Numbered from the stretch's first letter, positions 22,899 through 33,206 are shown. The stretch is 64,000 nt of DNA from Pogonophryne albipinna (GCA_028583405.1 CM053250.1:39753142-39817141); one strand, 5' to 3'. Numbers and translations: made by a program. Notes: a model not told the origin generated them from the letters alone.

Positions 22899-23260
22899 GT
22901 AATGAACATTACTAAAACCAATTATTGTGCTTGTGTAGCTGAGGTTTCTGTTTTCTTCTTTTACAATGACTTTTAAAATAAAGCAGCCATTTAGAAGTCA
23001 GTGGTTGGTGTTGGCTCACTGCAGGTTAACCGTTACAGGTCAGTGGTTATCCATTGTTGTAGCACCCCATTATTCTGACATCCTGTTCTTCACAAAACAA
23101 ACACACATAGCCCAAAAGGCCTTTTGCTCTTAAGATACACAATTTACAGAGGTGGGAACAGTACTCAGATCTTGTACTTGAAAAATACGGTGCTGTGGAT
23201 TGGCTGCCGTGTCACGAGCTCCTCTTATTTGTATTAAGGTTCTTTCAAGGTTTACTTTAA

Positions 23261-23640
23261 CCAGTTGAGCCCTGAGCCTGTTTTTCAGGCCTCAGGCTAG
23301 AAAATGACATTCCTAGAACAATTGACTAAATCTTCACTTCTAAAAGGGGTATATTAATAAAAAAAAAATCTCAAAGTAATGATAAACCTGTGAGTTGGAT
23401 GTAGAAAAGTCAGAATCAATATAGATGTTTTTTATTTGAAAGTAAATTCAGATTGAACATAGTAAACATTTTTTAATTATGGGTTGATGGGTTAGTAGAC
23501 TAAAAGATTTAGGAATCCAAACTATAACATATAATAAGTACCCTGTATCAAGATTGATGCAAAACAAGTGACATTTGACCTTTTTAGAGAGGTTTAGAAG
23601 AAAATAACCCACTTCTGGGGCCATTTGGGTGGATTTTCCA
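23261..23640 (-). mobile_element. Fragment of the TTAA-type element family C
   Basis: Begins after TTAA (23257-23260) with CCAGTTGAGCCCTGAGCCTG. It matches in inverse orientation the right end of 61124-63112, including the segment around TAAGTACCCTGTATCAAGATT. Its other end was not found. The stretch 22899-23256 before it shows nothing beyond a short GTACTCAGATC motif. Confidence 0.65.
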
Positions 23641-23944
23641 TGTCTCTGGCCCCCCTATCGGTTAATAAACTGCAGAGCTCGCTAACTAAGCCAGCTGTCA
23701 CTAACCTGTCGGTTAGTAGACAGCAGGGCTCGCTGCAGAAGCCTGCTGTTTTTAAACCCATCGGTTAATAAACTGCAGAGCTCGCGGCATTTCTCAGTCC
23801 CAGATATACCTCCTACACACGCTCATAATGAGCCCGTGAGCGCCGTTATAATGCCTCGTGTGGACAGCACTGCACACACCTCCACTCATCCCCTGAGCGT
23901 GTACACACCTCATGATGAGAGCCGGAGTGAAACGCAGCGTGTGG
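23641..23944. repeat. Degenerate tandem motif
   Basis: TCGGTTAATAAACTGCAGAGCTCGC-type units recur near 23658, 23709 and 23760. The rest is unassigned. Confidence 0.5.
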
Positions 23945-24230
23945 AGGCTTCCTCAGATCCTCAGCTATGGTTTAAGCTCGGTGATTGGATTGTTTAGCCG
24001 CAATGCACGTTGGGATATGGTGTTTATGTGATATGAAATCCGAAAAACATTTAAAAAAAAAAAATAATAATACTTTATTCCGACTGTGCTTGCTTTTCTC
24101 TTTGAAAGTCATCACATAACGGCATTGTAATACACGGTTCGGCTTCTTTATTTATAGAGCCCTGATTAGAAGACTTCTGGACAAAGTGGAAGAACTGCCG
24201 CCTAAACTGAATATGTGACATGGATCATAA
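23945..24230 (+). repeat. Dispersed repeat shared with 43170-43500
   Basis: Same-orientation match including CAATGCACGTTGGGATATGG, TGTGCTTGCTTTTCTCTTTG and AAGTCATCACATAAC. No coding capacity. Confidence 0.75.
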
Positions 24231-24231
24231 A

Positions 24232-24591
24232 CAGGGGTGCACATAACTGTTTTGCCCTGGTTCTCAAAGGAGCACCTGGAGATGTTGCTTGGTGCGCATC
24301 CTTAAAATTAAATAAACCGGACCTTTTGAGGGGTAGGCCGACTTGACTTTATGAACAGGGGGGGAGGTGCGCTAGTGAGCACACTCATGAACTGTTCGCC
24401 GGTTACTGTGCGCAGCACATAAAGCAGACCCTTCACGCGATAGTGAGGGGTAGAGCGAGGGATCGCAGATGCCGTCGCGCTCGCGCACGGATTAAACAAA
24501 TTCAACCTAAATGGCACGCAAATTATACTTTGGCGGCCGTTAATATACCTGGGCGGCCCGCCCAAGTAAAGTCTATGTGTGGGAAACCCTG
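24232..24591. mobile_element. Small hAT-like MITE (tentative)
   Basis: Begins CAGGGGTGCACATAACT and ends GTGTGGGAAACCCTG; the right end resembles a common fish hAT terminus. No matching target duplication could be seen. Confidence 0.35.
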
Positions 24592-24639
24592 CCATCTTAC
24601 CAGTTCTTAGGCAATTCGCAAATATCTCTCTCTTTCTCT

Positions 24640-25911
24640 CTAAAGGAAGTCGCTTTACAGACGCTACATCTCGTATCGCATCTGTCAAGCCTGCGTTTTC
24701 ATAAATTGGAAGAAGATCTGTCCTCTTCCCTCTCAGACAATCATTTATCTGGGAGTGGAATTAAACTCAGCCAGCATGAGAGCTCTCCTCCGGCGTGTCA
24801 GACCCCGCAGAGTGATGACAGCCCTCTCCATGATACAGCTGCTCAGCATGACGTCAGCTGGTCACGTGGTGATCCCCCTGGGTCTCCCCCACAGGAGGAG
24901 TCTCCAGAGGTGGTTCATTCGCCCGCGCATCGACCCCGTGCGTCAGAGGTAAATGTACTGGATCTGCTCTCCGGTTTGGGAAGTATTCCAGCACTTCGCC
25001 CTGTTGCTGTACAATCAGACATGTGTTGATTCACACAGACAACAGGCCACGGCAGCCTACCTCAATCGCCAGGGAGGAGTACGATCTGCGCAGCTTCTGA
25101 ACGCAGCCAGGCGGCTGCTGTTCTGGAGGCGCAAACACGTTGCTCTCCATCAAAGCAATGTATGTAGGATCACCCCCCTCTGGGGGTAGACGGCCGTGGC
25201 CCAGGGTGCTGTTATACGGTTTTCCCACCAGTTCCGCTGACCCCTCGGTTCCCGGACCGAGTGCGGGAGAAGCAGCTATCAGCGGTCCTGATAGCCCCGA
25301 AGCGCACGGGAGCGTCCTGGTTTCCATGCCTACAGCATACGCTGTCAGGCAGACCGTGGGAAGTTCCGTGGTGCGGGGACGCTCTCTCCCAGGCAGAGGG
25401 AGCGATCAGCTGCCACCCAGCCGTTTTCTGCGAGGAGTATGGAGACTCAGACCTGTGTCACGCACACTGGCGCCTTAGTGGGATTTGGCTTTGGTGTTAC
25501 GCGCACTAAGCAAAGCCCCATTTCAACCTTTAGACCAGGTTCCCCTTAAACTGTTGTCAGCCAAAGTAGTATTACTTTTGGCTCGATCAGCGAAAAGGGT
25601 GAGTGATTTGTCTGCTCTCTCTGTGGCTCTGTCATGCCTCTGGATCCAAGTAGATGGCAGCTTAGCTGTTTTACGCCCTAACCCGGCTTTTATGCCAAAG
25701 GTCAAGAGTGATCACCTTGGATGGCTTCTTTCTTCCTCCTCACAGGTCGGAGGAGGAAGCCACATCTCATCTCCTCTGCCTTGCGCCGTTCCCAGCGCCT
25801 GTTTGTGCGTTACAGAGAGCGCTCATTCGGGCAGCCTCTATCTGCACAACAGCTGTCACACTGGCTGTGTGAGTCTGTGTCGCAGGCGTATGTCTCATCT
25901 GGGGTGGGTCC
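24640..25911 (+). pseudogene. DIRS-like retrotransposon: RT/RNase H end and tyrosine recombinase (first part)
   Basis: Frameshifted reading gives, in order: Y-L-G-V-E-L-N-S (reverse transcriptase, near 24740); V-I-P-L-G-L-P-H-R-R-S-L-Q-R-W (24860-24915); an RNase H-like A-Y-L-N-R-Q-G-G-V-R-S (25050); then the tyrosine recombinase with L-L-S-A-K...R-S-A-K-R-V-S-D-L-S-A-L-S (about 25545-25625), L-R-P-N-P-A-F (25675) and L-S-H-W (25855). The gene is cut at 25911 by provirus copy 2. Several frame changes show it was already decaying. The 5' part of the element is missing. DIRS elements integrate through a tyrosine recombinase rather than a DDE integrase. Confidence 0.78.
25908..25911. repeat. Target site duplication GTCC, left
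   Basis: GTCC at 25908-25911 and again at 32500-32503 flank provirus copy 2. A 4-bp duplication is usual for gammaretroviral integrase. Confidence 0.93.
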
Positions 25912-26388
25912 TGTTGTGGAAATCTTAAGCTCAATACTCGGGAGTACAAGTCAGAGTGGTTAAACAAATAAATGGTGAAACAAACAGAGTTGTCTTTCTG
26001 GTTAATTTATTTGAAGCTTCAAATAACATAAAAAATGCAACACAGAGACACAGGTCTCACAGAATATAAATAATCTGAGAGAGTGTGCGCAGAGGGAATA
26101 AAATGGCAAAGCTTATATACAGAAATAAAGAGAGGAAAGTTCAGACATCTGTCTTCACAAGGTCTCATTGTTATTAGACCCCTGTCCTTGAGCTGTAGCT
26201 AGTGTTCTCAGAACCAGGGACGTTCTTGTTTAGACTTTGTGTGAGTCTCACCCTTCTCTAAACAATCAGCTGTGTGGCCTTGAAGAGAAGAAGACAGCAC
26301 ATCTCAGGAAATGATATAGCTAGACACAGAGAAGGTTGTAAGAAGCATTTGGTTTAAGCATATACGTAAAAATGAAATTTCCACTACA
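25912..26388 (-). repeat. 3' LTR of provirus copy 2 (477 bp)
   Basis: TGTAGTGGAAATTTC...TTTCCACAACA in retroviral sense. The terminal inverted repeat TGTAGTGGAAA/TTTCCACAACA is imperfect. Followed inward by the polypurine tract. Confidence 0.95.
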
Positions 26389-26416
26389 TTCTCCCCTTTT
26401 GATCATACTTGATCAA
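26389..26416 (-). promoter_or_regulatory. Polypurine tract with upstream hairpin
   Basis: In retroviral sense: TTGATCA-AGTA-TGATCAA hairpin (7-bp stem, 26399-26416) running into AAAAGGGGAGAA (26389-26400), then the LTR. The tract primes plus-strand DNA synthesis; the hairpin is unexplained. Confidence 0.8.
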
Positions 26417-26581
26417 TGAAAAATAATAAATGACAGGATAGACTGATATAACACATCAATGAATACACTCCATCGCTGGTTTAAGTAAACACATCACAAA
26501 TATATCATAGAAAACTGGCTGTTTTTGTGGAGGACAGACTCCTAATATAATGTAAGCATAAAGGAGGAGAATTCACATGGA

Positions 26582-26945
26582 TTACATTGTGGTGTCGGAA
26601 TCAGACTCTTCTGATTCTATCTGGTCTATCTCACTGTGGAGCAAAGGATTGTCGTGTAATGGAATAGTAGTATACTGAACGAAAGCTGAGGATACCATGC
26701 TGGAAACACACTTCTTCAGTATTGGGATAATCAAACAGGTACAACTGATTAATAGGCCGAAAATGATCGCCACGGGTCTTCTTTCCAGGCGAGCCCCCAT
26801 CACGAGGCGGGAAAGCTCCATGGGGTGTGTGTGTGTATTCCCTTGGTCGATTTTGTGACACGAACAGTCAGACTCTGCACACCGATAACACAAACGAGGA
26901 ACCAGAGAGCATATGGAACCGCTCAGCTGGCACTCGCTCGTGACA
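26582..26945 (-). pseudogene. env: Env remnant of provirus copy 2
   Basis: The 103-codon frame 26893-26582 has a hydrophobic segment (A-I-I-F-G-L-L-I-S-C-T-C-L-I-I-P-I-L) followed by K-K-C and a short acidic tail, the pattern of the membrane anchor and cytoplasmic tail of a retroviral TM subunit. Just before it (26945-26895), in another frame, is a hydrophobic stretch that could be the end of a signal peptide. Surface subunit and TM ectodomain are absent, so nearly all of env has been deleted. Confidence 0.6.
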
Positions 26946-27000
26946 CCTTGTGTGTAGTGTGTGTTTTGTTTTGGTGTATGTAGTGCAAGTGTGGTGCTGG

Positions 27001-27074
27001 TGGTGACTAGGACACGTCACTTGTTGTCATCTTCCGTTGGTGACTAGGACACGTCACTTGTTGTCATCTTCCGT
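27001..27074. repeat. Two copies of a 37-bp direct repeat
   Basis: TGGTGACTAGGACACGTCAC... is repeated exactly at 27001-27037 and 27038-27074, overlapping the end of pol. The pol stop lies inside the repeat. Confidence 0.9.
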
Positions 27075-28816
27075 TTCTCCTTTCCTGTGACTACGACCTT
27101 GCAGTGGCTGGCGTGGACCCACGTAGCTCTCTCAGCGACCTTGACCGCCGTCTGGGTGACGAGAAGCACCTGGTAGGGACCTTGCCAACGATTGGATTTC
27201 CAGCTCTTTCTACGGAAATCCTTGACCAGCACGAAGTCGCCGGGTTGGAGATGGTGAAGTGGACCAGTGGCAGGGGTAGGTAAGGCTGCGGCTACCTGAC
27301 GTCGGATGTCTGCTAAAGTGGATGATAGGTTAACACAATATGACAACATAGCATCCTCACACAAAGTTGTGGAGGGAAGAGGACATCCTGGAGCCTTGAG
27401 TCCAATCTGTGGAGGAGCCCCAAAAAGGATTTCAAATGGGCTGAGTTGACTCCTCCTTCTTTTCCGCATCCGCATGTACATCAACACAATGGGCAGAGCT
27501 TGTGTCCATGACAGACCTGTGTCTGCACAGCATTTTGCTAGTTTGTTTTTTATTGTGCCGTTCTCTCTTTCCACCCCACCCCCACTCTGTGGATGATACG
27601 CACAATGCTTTCTGATGTCCATGCCCATGTATTCTCCTATCTGCGTAATGGCCTCATTAGCAAAATGTGAACCGTTGTCGCTAGAAATTTTGTCTGGTAG
27701 CCCCCATCTAGGAATGATTTCCCTCAGTAGTGCCTTTGCCACAGCATTTGCTGTCTGTGCTTTTACTGGGAAAGCTTCAACCCATTTGGACCACATGTCC
27801 ACCACCACCAGACAGTGCTTCTTACCCTCTGATGGGCTAAGCTCAATGAAATCCAGCATTAGGTGCTCAAATGGCCTGGTGGGAGGTGGATGTGCTCCGG
27901 GTCCTGTAACCTTTACTGGTCTACCAGAATTTTGCATAATGCAAATTAGGCATGCTTCACAGTGCTTCTGAGCTGTTACTGTGAACCCCCTTGTGTACCA
28001 CTCCTGATTGATAGCCTCTAACATTCCCCCTTTTGACACATGATCTAACCCATGTGTCAACTTAGCAAAATGAGGGAAGAAATGTCTTGGGAGACATGGA
28101 TTGGAATTTGGACCAACCCAGATGCTGGAGGTTGGGTCAAACACAGCTCCAGCAGCCTTCCACTGAGCCTTCTCAATTGGTGTAGCTAGCTGCTGCATGG
28201 AAGTCAGTGATGACATTTTGTCAGAAAAGGAGGAGACAGGGATTTTAACAAATGAGTGTGCGTGAGGTGCGAGAGGAATCAGAGCAGCTGCCTTTGCGGC
28301 TGAGCCAGCAGACGCATTTCCTAGGGAAACTGGGTCTGTACTGCTTGTGTGTGCGGCACATTTACAGACTGCAACTTCAGATGGGAGCAGAATGGCGTCT
28401 AGTAAGCCTGCAACCAGTACATGGTTAAGTACTGGTTTGCCATCAGATTTCAGAAATTGCCTACACTTCCAAATTGCCCCAAAATCGTGTACTACCCCAA
28501 AAGCGTAACGTGAGTCAGTGTAGATAGTCACGGTTTTGCCTTCTGCAAACGTGCAGGCTTCAGTTAGTGCGATGAGCTCTGCTGCTTGTGCTGAGAGGTG
28601 ACATGGAAGCGGTCCAGAACGGAGTACAGCAGAATCTGAAACAACAGAAAAACCCACCCGATTAGTGCCCCCTTGGTCGCGAAAGGCAGACCCATCAACA
28701 TACAAAATGAGGTCAGCGTTTGTCAGAGGAACGTCTTTTAAGTCCGGTCTAGGTGTGCACACAATGGAAAGTTCGGCAACACAGTCGTGTTCGTTACCAA
28801 CTTCAGGCAAAGGCAT
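27044..28816 (-). CDS. pol: RNase H-integrase ORF of provirus copy 2 (590 aa)
   Basis: Residues about 1-170 are RNase H: Y-V-D-G-S (first Asp), A-E-L-I-A-L-T-E (Glu) and Y-T-D-S-R (third Asp). The fourth Asp is replaced: G-N-A-S-A-G-S, codon GGC at 28306-28304, where copy 1 has GAC. Integrase follows with H-x3-H and C-x2-C (H-C-E-A-C) zinc ligands near residues 255-290, catalytic D in M-L-D-F, D in S-S-D-N-G and E in G-V-E-R-E-N (35 residues between the last two), and a C-terminal SH3-like segment (G-D-F-V-L-V-K...W-V-H-A-S-H-C-K). The ATG at 28816 is probably internal to the original pol; RT upstream is deleted. Integrase looks intact. Confidence 0.9.
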   Translation of the reverse strand: MPLPEVGNEHDCVAELSIVCTPRPDLKDVPLTNADLILYVDGSAFRDQGGTNRVGFSVVSDSAVLRSGPLPCHLSAQAAELIALTEACTFAEGKTVTIYTDSRYAFGVVHDFGAIWKCRQFLKSDGKPVLNHVLVAGLLDAILLPSEVAVCKCAAHTSSTDPVSLGNASAGSAAKAAALIPLAPHAHSFVKIPVSSFSDKMSSLTSMQQLATPIEKAQWKAAGAVFDPTSSIWVGPNSNPCLPRHFFPHFAKLTHGLDHVSKGGMLEAINQEWYTRGFTVTAQKHCEACLICIMQNSGRPVKVTGPGAHPPPTRPFEHLMLDFIELSPSEGKKHCLVVVDMWSKWVEAFPVKAQTANAVAKALLREIIPRWGLPDKISSDNGSHFANEAITQIGEYMGMDIRKHCAYHPQSGGGVERENGTIKNKLAKCCADTGLSWTQALPIVLMYMRMRKRRRSQLSPFEILFGAPPQIGLKAPGCPLPSTTLCEDAMLSYCVNLSSTLADIRRQVAAALPTPATGPLHHLQPGDFVLVKDFRRKSWKSNRWQGPYQVLLVTQTAVKVAERATWVHASHCKVVVTGKEKRKMTTSDVS

Positions 28817-28821
28817 AAGAG

Positions 28822-28858
28822 AAAAAAAAAAAAAAAAAAAAAATAATAATAATAATGC
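28822..28858. repeat. A-tract and AAT repeat at the RT deletion junction
   Basis: About 22 A then five AAT units. It replaces the roughly 1 kb present at 1532-2538 in copy 1, including the YVDD motif. Confidence 0.9.
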
Positions 28859-30056
28859 TGCAGAGGGAAATAATCAGATAAGGATTCGGGACGAGCGTGC
28901 ATGCACAGCTGTATTTACAGCTCGTAAATCCTGGACAAATCTCCACTCAGGAGGTTTGTCTCTGATCTTTTTGACAGGAAACACTGGAGTGCGGACCGGA
29001 ATCGTTACACGGAATAATGACCCCTTGTTTAAACAGAGAGGTAAACACTGGCCGAATGCCATCAACAGCTTCACGTTTCAATGGGTACTGGGGTTTGGAC
29101 GGAACGTGGACATTAAACCTACGTCATATCTGTGAGCTGCCCAGAGTGAGTATGGCACATCTGAAAGCGCGGCAGGAAGCTCAGAAATATGACTGAAAAA
29201 TGAGAATTACCCGTAAAGGTGAAAAAAAAATGGCATCACCAACGTCATCTTCCTCAACCAACAGCAATGTGCACAGAACGGCTACGTTCGTGCAGATTTT
29301 CATCTTATACATGTCACGTGACATAGAGTACATGACATATTCTGTGTGTGTAGGTGCCCAATCAGTGACTGACTCCCAATCTTTAACGATTGGACCCAAA
29401 TCCCTCTATCTATCAGTGGGGCCCCTGGCTAGTGAAATGTGTGGACCGCCCCTGGGATTTGACACAGCTTGTGTTGTGGTGTGTGTGGGTGTGAGTGTAT
29501 CAGGAACCAGCTCTGCGCAGCAAACTCCCCTTTACATAGTTTTAAGCATGAGCTCATCATTCACACATTCTAACAGAAAACTCTCATCATAGCATTTACA
29601 CGGATCATCAACAACGTTAGCAGTACAATGCAAATAAGAAGTCTCCATGAACACAGCAGGTGGAAAAACACGTTGATGAGTCAAACGCAACAATTCCTGA
29701 GAATCAGGATATGTCAGCAGCCATTGATACACATTCACCAGTTCTTTATCATCAAATGCTAGTTTTTGAACAATCGTAGGAGATGGCTGTCGGTCTTTAA
29801 GACCCTCATTTGTGGAAAAATGAGGTCTAAGCCGAACCGGAGAATCAGATCTCTGCCCAGTAAATTTATTGGGCAGAACAGATGATAAAGGAAAACTGTT
29901 TTTGACTGATGTGGGAAATGGATGACTGTCTATCACCGTTATCTTCACTCTGAAGTGATACAAAAACTTCTCCTTTACAGTTACCCTAGCCGCTCCTATT
30001 GAGTGAATAAATCTACCACTAAATTTGCAATCAGGCAAATCTGCCCTTTTTACCAC
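28859..30056 (-). pseudogene. pol: Protease/RT remnant of provirus copy 2
   Basis: Sequence homologous to 2540-3780 of copy 1 with several indels. The longest frame is 30056-29532. The DSG protease active site is deleted: where copy 1 has 3785-3945, copy 2 goes directly to a short non-homologous joint near 30064, and a stop lies in frame at 30069-30071. Confidence 0.8.
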
Positions 30057-30197
30057 AGAATGTGTTTTCTACATTTTCCAATTACTCAATGACATGATGT
30101 GTGTGTGTTTGTCACTTCCCTTATTCGTTGCTGCTGGCAGTGGTTCCGTCTTCCCCGACCGACTTCCTTCCTCCCCCACTCCCTTCCTCAGCTGATG

Positions 30198-31568
30198 TCA
30201 GTTTGAAGAATTGTCTTTGGTTTTGTCCGATTGCTTTGATTTAAAGTTATTTTCCTTTTTCGGGTGTGGGCATTCCTCTTTCCAATGAGTCGTCTCCCCA
30301 CAGTTAAAACAGTAATCCTCGCCGTTTTGGTTGGTCCGGCCTCCTCCTCCTTGTTTGCCTTTTTTCCTTCCTCCCCGACCTCCTCCTCCTCGGTTCCCAT
30401 CACTTTGGGTCCAGGCGGTTGTAACAGCCTGGACCATGATCAGCTGGGCCTTGTCTTTGCGGTCGCGGCGTCTCTTTTCCTCACTGGCTTTTTCTTCTGA
30501 GAGGCGTTTCTCGGCATGCACCTTTGACATGTCGACTTTGGCGGGGAACTTTGTAGTTATTTCGGCCTCGAGGGCGGTCAAAGCATCGCGGTAGCCAGCG
30601 TTCAGGGCATTCCTCCAGTCGGTGGCCCCCATGTGCTGATAACCTCCCAGTAGATGGGTGAAATGGCTGGCGTGTGTCGGACCCATTCTCAGAGTCACCT
30701 GGATCCAGGGATAGCTGTGATTAGGCTCTTCGTCCTCCTCTCTGCGGGGGTGTTCTTTCTTGTAGAGTTCAGCTCTCACCCACTCGTCTTTCTTCTTTTC
30801 CTCTTTCTTTTTCTCTCTCTTTCTCCGTTCGTTTTCCTCCGTAGCTGCTTCGGGGTGTGGTATGTTGACCTCTTGCCCAGCACCAGCCTCCCCAGCAGGC
30901 AGTAGAACGGGTGGAGGGGGGGGGAATGGAAACCCACAGTCGAGGAGAGGGTCACCCACGCCTGTGCAAAGAAGATAGAGAGAAGTGTGTGTTTTATACG
31001 TGGGAGGAAGCAGAAAACACTTTTTTTCTTCCTTATCGTCAGCCTGTATCTTTTTTATTGCTGCGGCCAATTGCCTTCTTTCACGGCACTCTGTCTCCTC
31101 TTCCCAGTATTTCAAACACTTTCTGTGAGTGTCTAGTTCTTCTAAGTCTTTTACTTTAACCTTCTTTTTCACATTCATCTTCAACCTTAATATTTTCTTT
31201 AATGCCCACAATGTCAACTGCCTTCTTTCAGGGCATTCTGCTTCATCCCCCCAGTAGGCTATTATAAACACTTTACTCTTCTCCTTCTGCAAACTCTTCT
31301 AGCTTCTTTTACTTTACTCTTCTCCTTCTGCAAACTCTTCTAGCTTCTTTTACTTTACTCTTCTCCTTCTGCAAACTCTTCTAGCTTCTTTTACTTTACT
31401 CTTCTCCTTCTTCAATGCCCAAAGCCAACTGCCTTTTTCACACTCTTGTAATTTATCCCTTAGGTTTTTGATTTTTAATTTACTAAAAGAACCTCCCTTT
31501 GGAAATCCGAACATTCCCGTCCAGATATTTAATTTAGACAGACTGTTTTCACCGTGGTTTGCTCGCAT
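30198..31568 (-). pseudogene. gag: Gag remnant of provirus copy 2
   Basis: The longest frame is 31292-30198 (364 codons). It ends with the same CCHC zinc knuckle (C-F-N-C-G-E-T-T-H...C) and TGA as copy 1. Relative to copy 1, about 70 residues of capsid and the segment around the N-D-Y-Y-H-R-L-E region are deleted in frame. The myristoylation start is lost: ATGGGAG of copy 1 (5760) is ATTGAG near 31630. The first usable ATG would be 31568, whose frame closes at 31350 within a 41-bp tandem repeat. Confidence 0.82.
31275..31416. repeat. 41-bp tandem repeat, about 3.4 copies
   Basis: Units start at 31275, 31316, 31357 and 31398 (ACTCTTCTCCTTCTGCAAAC...). It lies in gag and is absent from copy 1. 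Confidence 0.95.
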
Positions 31569-32003
31569 GACATCTACAATCTGACCCTCAGGAGGAGTAT
31601 ACCAGCCCCCTTCTCTGCTTTGCTCAATAACAAAGTCTTACACTCGTTTTCACTCGTCAGTGATGTGATATTTGTTCTCGTACAAATCACACAAAAACGG
31701 ATCGTAAACCAAGGCTACGACGGATACCTCAACTATCCTACCTTTGAGCAGTCCTTCTCACAGATGTCATGGAGTTTGCTTACGTTTACTTTTAAACAAT
31801 TACTTTAAACAATTTAGACACTGTACATCTCACCGAGTATTTTGAAAGCCTTTTGAGTTCGTTGGATCTCGTGAAGTCAATCGGTTCCACCCCCCGGCGC
31901 TGGTCCTCTCGTCTCATACGGTTTCTGTCGAGGTAGAGGAGGATCCGAAGATCCTGTAGCGACCCCCAGCGTCCGAAGGTGTCCCCAATCGAACTTGCAG
32001 AGA

Positions 32004-32021
32004 CCCTGCTCGCAGCGCCAA
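32004..32021 (-). other. Primer binding site of provirus copy 2
   Basis: Same 18 bases as in copy 1 (TGGCGCTGCGAGCAGGGT), two bases inside the 5' LTR. Confidence 0.6.
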
Positions 32022-32022
32022 T

Positions 32023-32499
32023 TGTTGTGGAAATCTTAAGCTCAATACTCGGGAGTACAAGTCAGAGTGGTTAAACAAATAAATGGTGAAACAAACAGAG
32101 TTGTCTTTCTGGTTAATTTATTTGAAGCTTCAAATAACATAAAAAATGCAACACAGAGACACAGGTCTCACAGAATATAAATAATCTGAGAGAGTGTGCG
32201 CAGAGGGAATAAAATGGCAAAGCTTATATACAGAAATAAAGAGAGGAAAGTTCAGACATCTGTCTTCACAAGGTCTCATTGTTATTAGACCCCTGTCCTT
32301 GAGCTGTAGCTAGTGTTCTCAGAACCAGGGACGTTCTTGTTTAGACTTTGTGTGAGTCTCACCCTTCTCTAAACAATCAGCTGTGTGGCCTTGAAGAGAA
32401 GAAGACAGCACATCTCAGGAAATGATATAGGTAGACACAGAGAAGGTTATAAGAAGCATTTGGTTTAAGCATATACGTAAAAATGAAATTTCCACTACA
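32023..32499 (-). repeat. 5' LTR of provirus copy 2 (477 bp)
   Basis: TATATAAG at 32230-32223 and AATAAA at 32122-32117 on the - strand. Differs from the 3' LTR at two sites. Confidence 0.95.
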
Positions 32500-32503
32500 G
32501 TCC

Positions 32504-32687
32504 CCCGGGGAACATCAGTGCGCACTCCACCAGAGGAATTTCCTCCTCCACGACTTTGCACGGAGGATTGTCAGTGGAAGACATTTGCACTGCTGCATCT
32601 TGGTCTTCCCCCTGTTCATTTACTCAATTGTATTTGAGGGTATTAGCTTTGTTCGTTATTCTCGCGTCCAGGAGAGAAGCTTAGGAT
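32504..32687 (+). pseudogene. DIRS-like tyrosine recombinase, C-terminal part
   Basis: Resumes the reading frame broken by provirus copy 2: A-H-S-T-R-G-I-S-S-S, then G-L-S-V-E-D-I-C-T-A-A-S-W-S-S-P, S-F-T-Q-L-Y and a stop TAG near 32685. H-x-x-R and the downstream Tyr are catalytic-box residues of tyrosine recombinases. With 24640-25911 it forms one gene interrupted by the 6.6-kb provirus. Confidence 0.82.
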
Positions 32688-32689
32688 AA

Positions 32690-33206
32690 ATGAGACCAAT
32701 GGAGTCTCTGGCATAAGGTTGAAATGGGTACTTTAATTAAAATGGCGCGGTAATGTTACAAGCAGAATATATGGTTCAGAGAGAGAGAGAGAGAAGCTGC
32801 AGCTCCCTCTCGCAGTCGCGGCCGTGAAGAAGAGGCTCCACAAAGCTCTGTCACCTGACTATATATCTCATTTGGCTCCTCCTCTTCAATGGCGGCTGTG
32901 GCGTAATCTTCCGCCCTCCTTTCACCAATGTCCGATATCGCACATAACAGAGGTTTTTGACATTGTACATTCAATACATAACTAAACACGCCTTTTCTCC
33001 TCATATTCTCTTTCATGACTTTTCATTTATTGCATTTTAACGGCTGCAATCGTTACTTTCCGTAAAACCTGAAGTCAAGCTACTGTTGGTATTTCAGAGA
33101 TCCCTTCCGGAATAGCTTTTCAAAATAAACTTTAACCACAGGCGAAAACTAACCGGAAGTATTTTCATAATAAAACAGTTATAAAATTACTGTATGATTT
33201 CTAACA
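32690..33206 (-). repeat. 3' LTR of the second ERV lineage
   Basis: Begins TGTTAGAAATC at 33206. A TATATAG box lies near 32855 and an ATTAAA polyadenylation signal near 32738 on the - strand. A (GA)n tract occurs at 32777-32792. Right end precise, left end approximate. Confidence 0.6.

Larger units (their letters stand above)
25912..32499 (-). mobile_element. Gammaretrovirus-like provirus, copy 2 (complete ends, gutted interior)
   Basis: Both 477-bp LTRs, polypurine tract, primer site and a 4-bp duplication GTCC are present. The LTRs differ at only two positions that I can find (near 26314/32431 and 26336/32450), so the insertion is young. Inside, the gag start, capsid, protease active site, about 1 kb of RT and almost all of env are lost, while RNase H-integrase is a 590-codon open frame. 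It sits inside the tyrosine recombinase gene of the DIRS-like element and inside intron 2 of the anpep-like gene, antisense to it. Confidence 0.95.
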
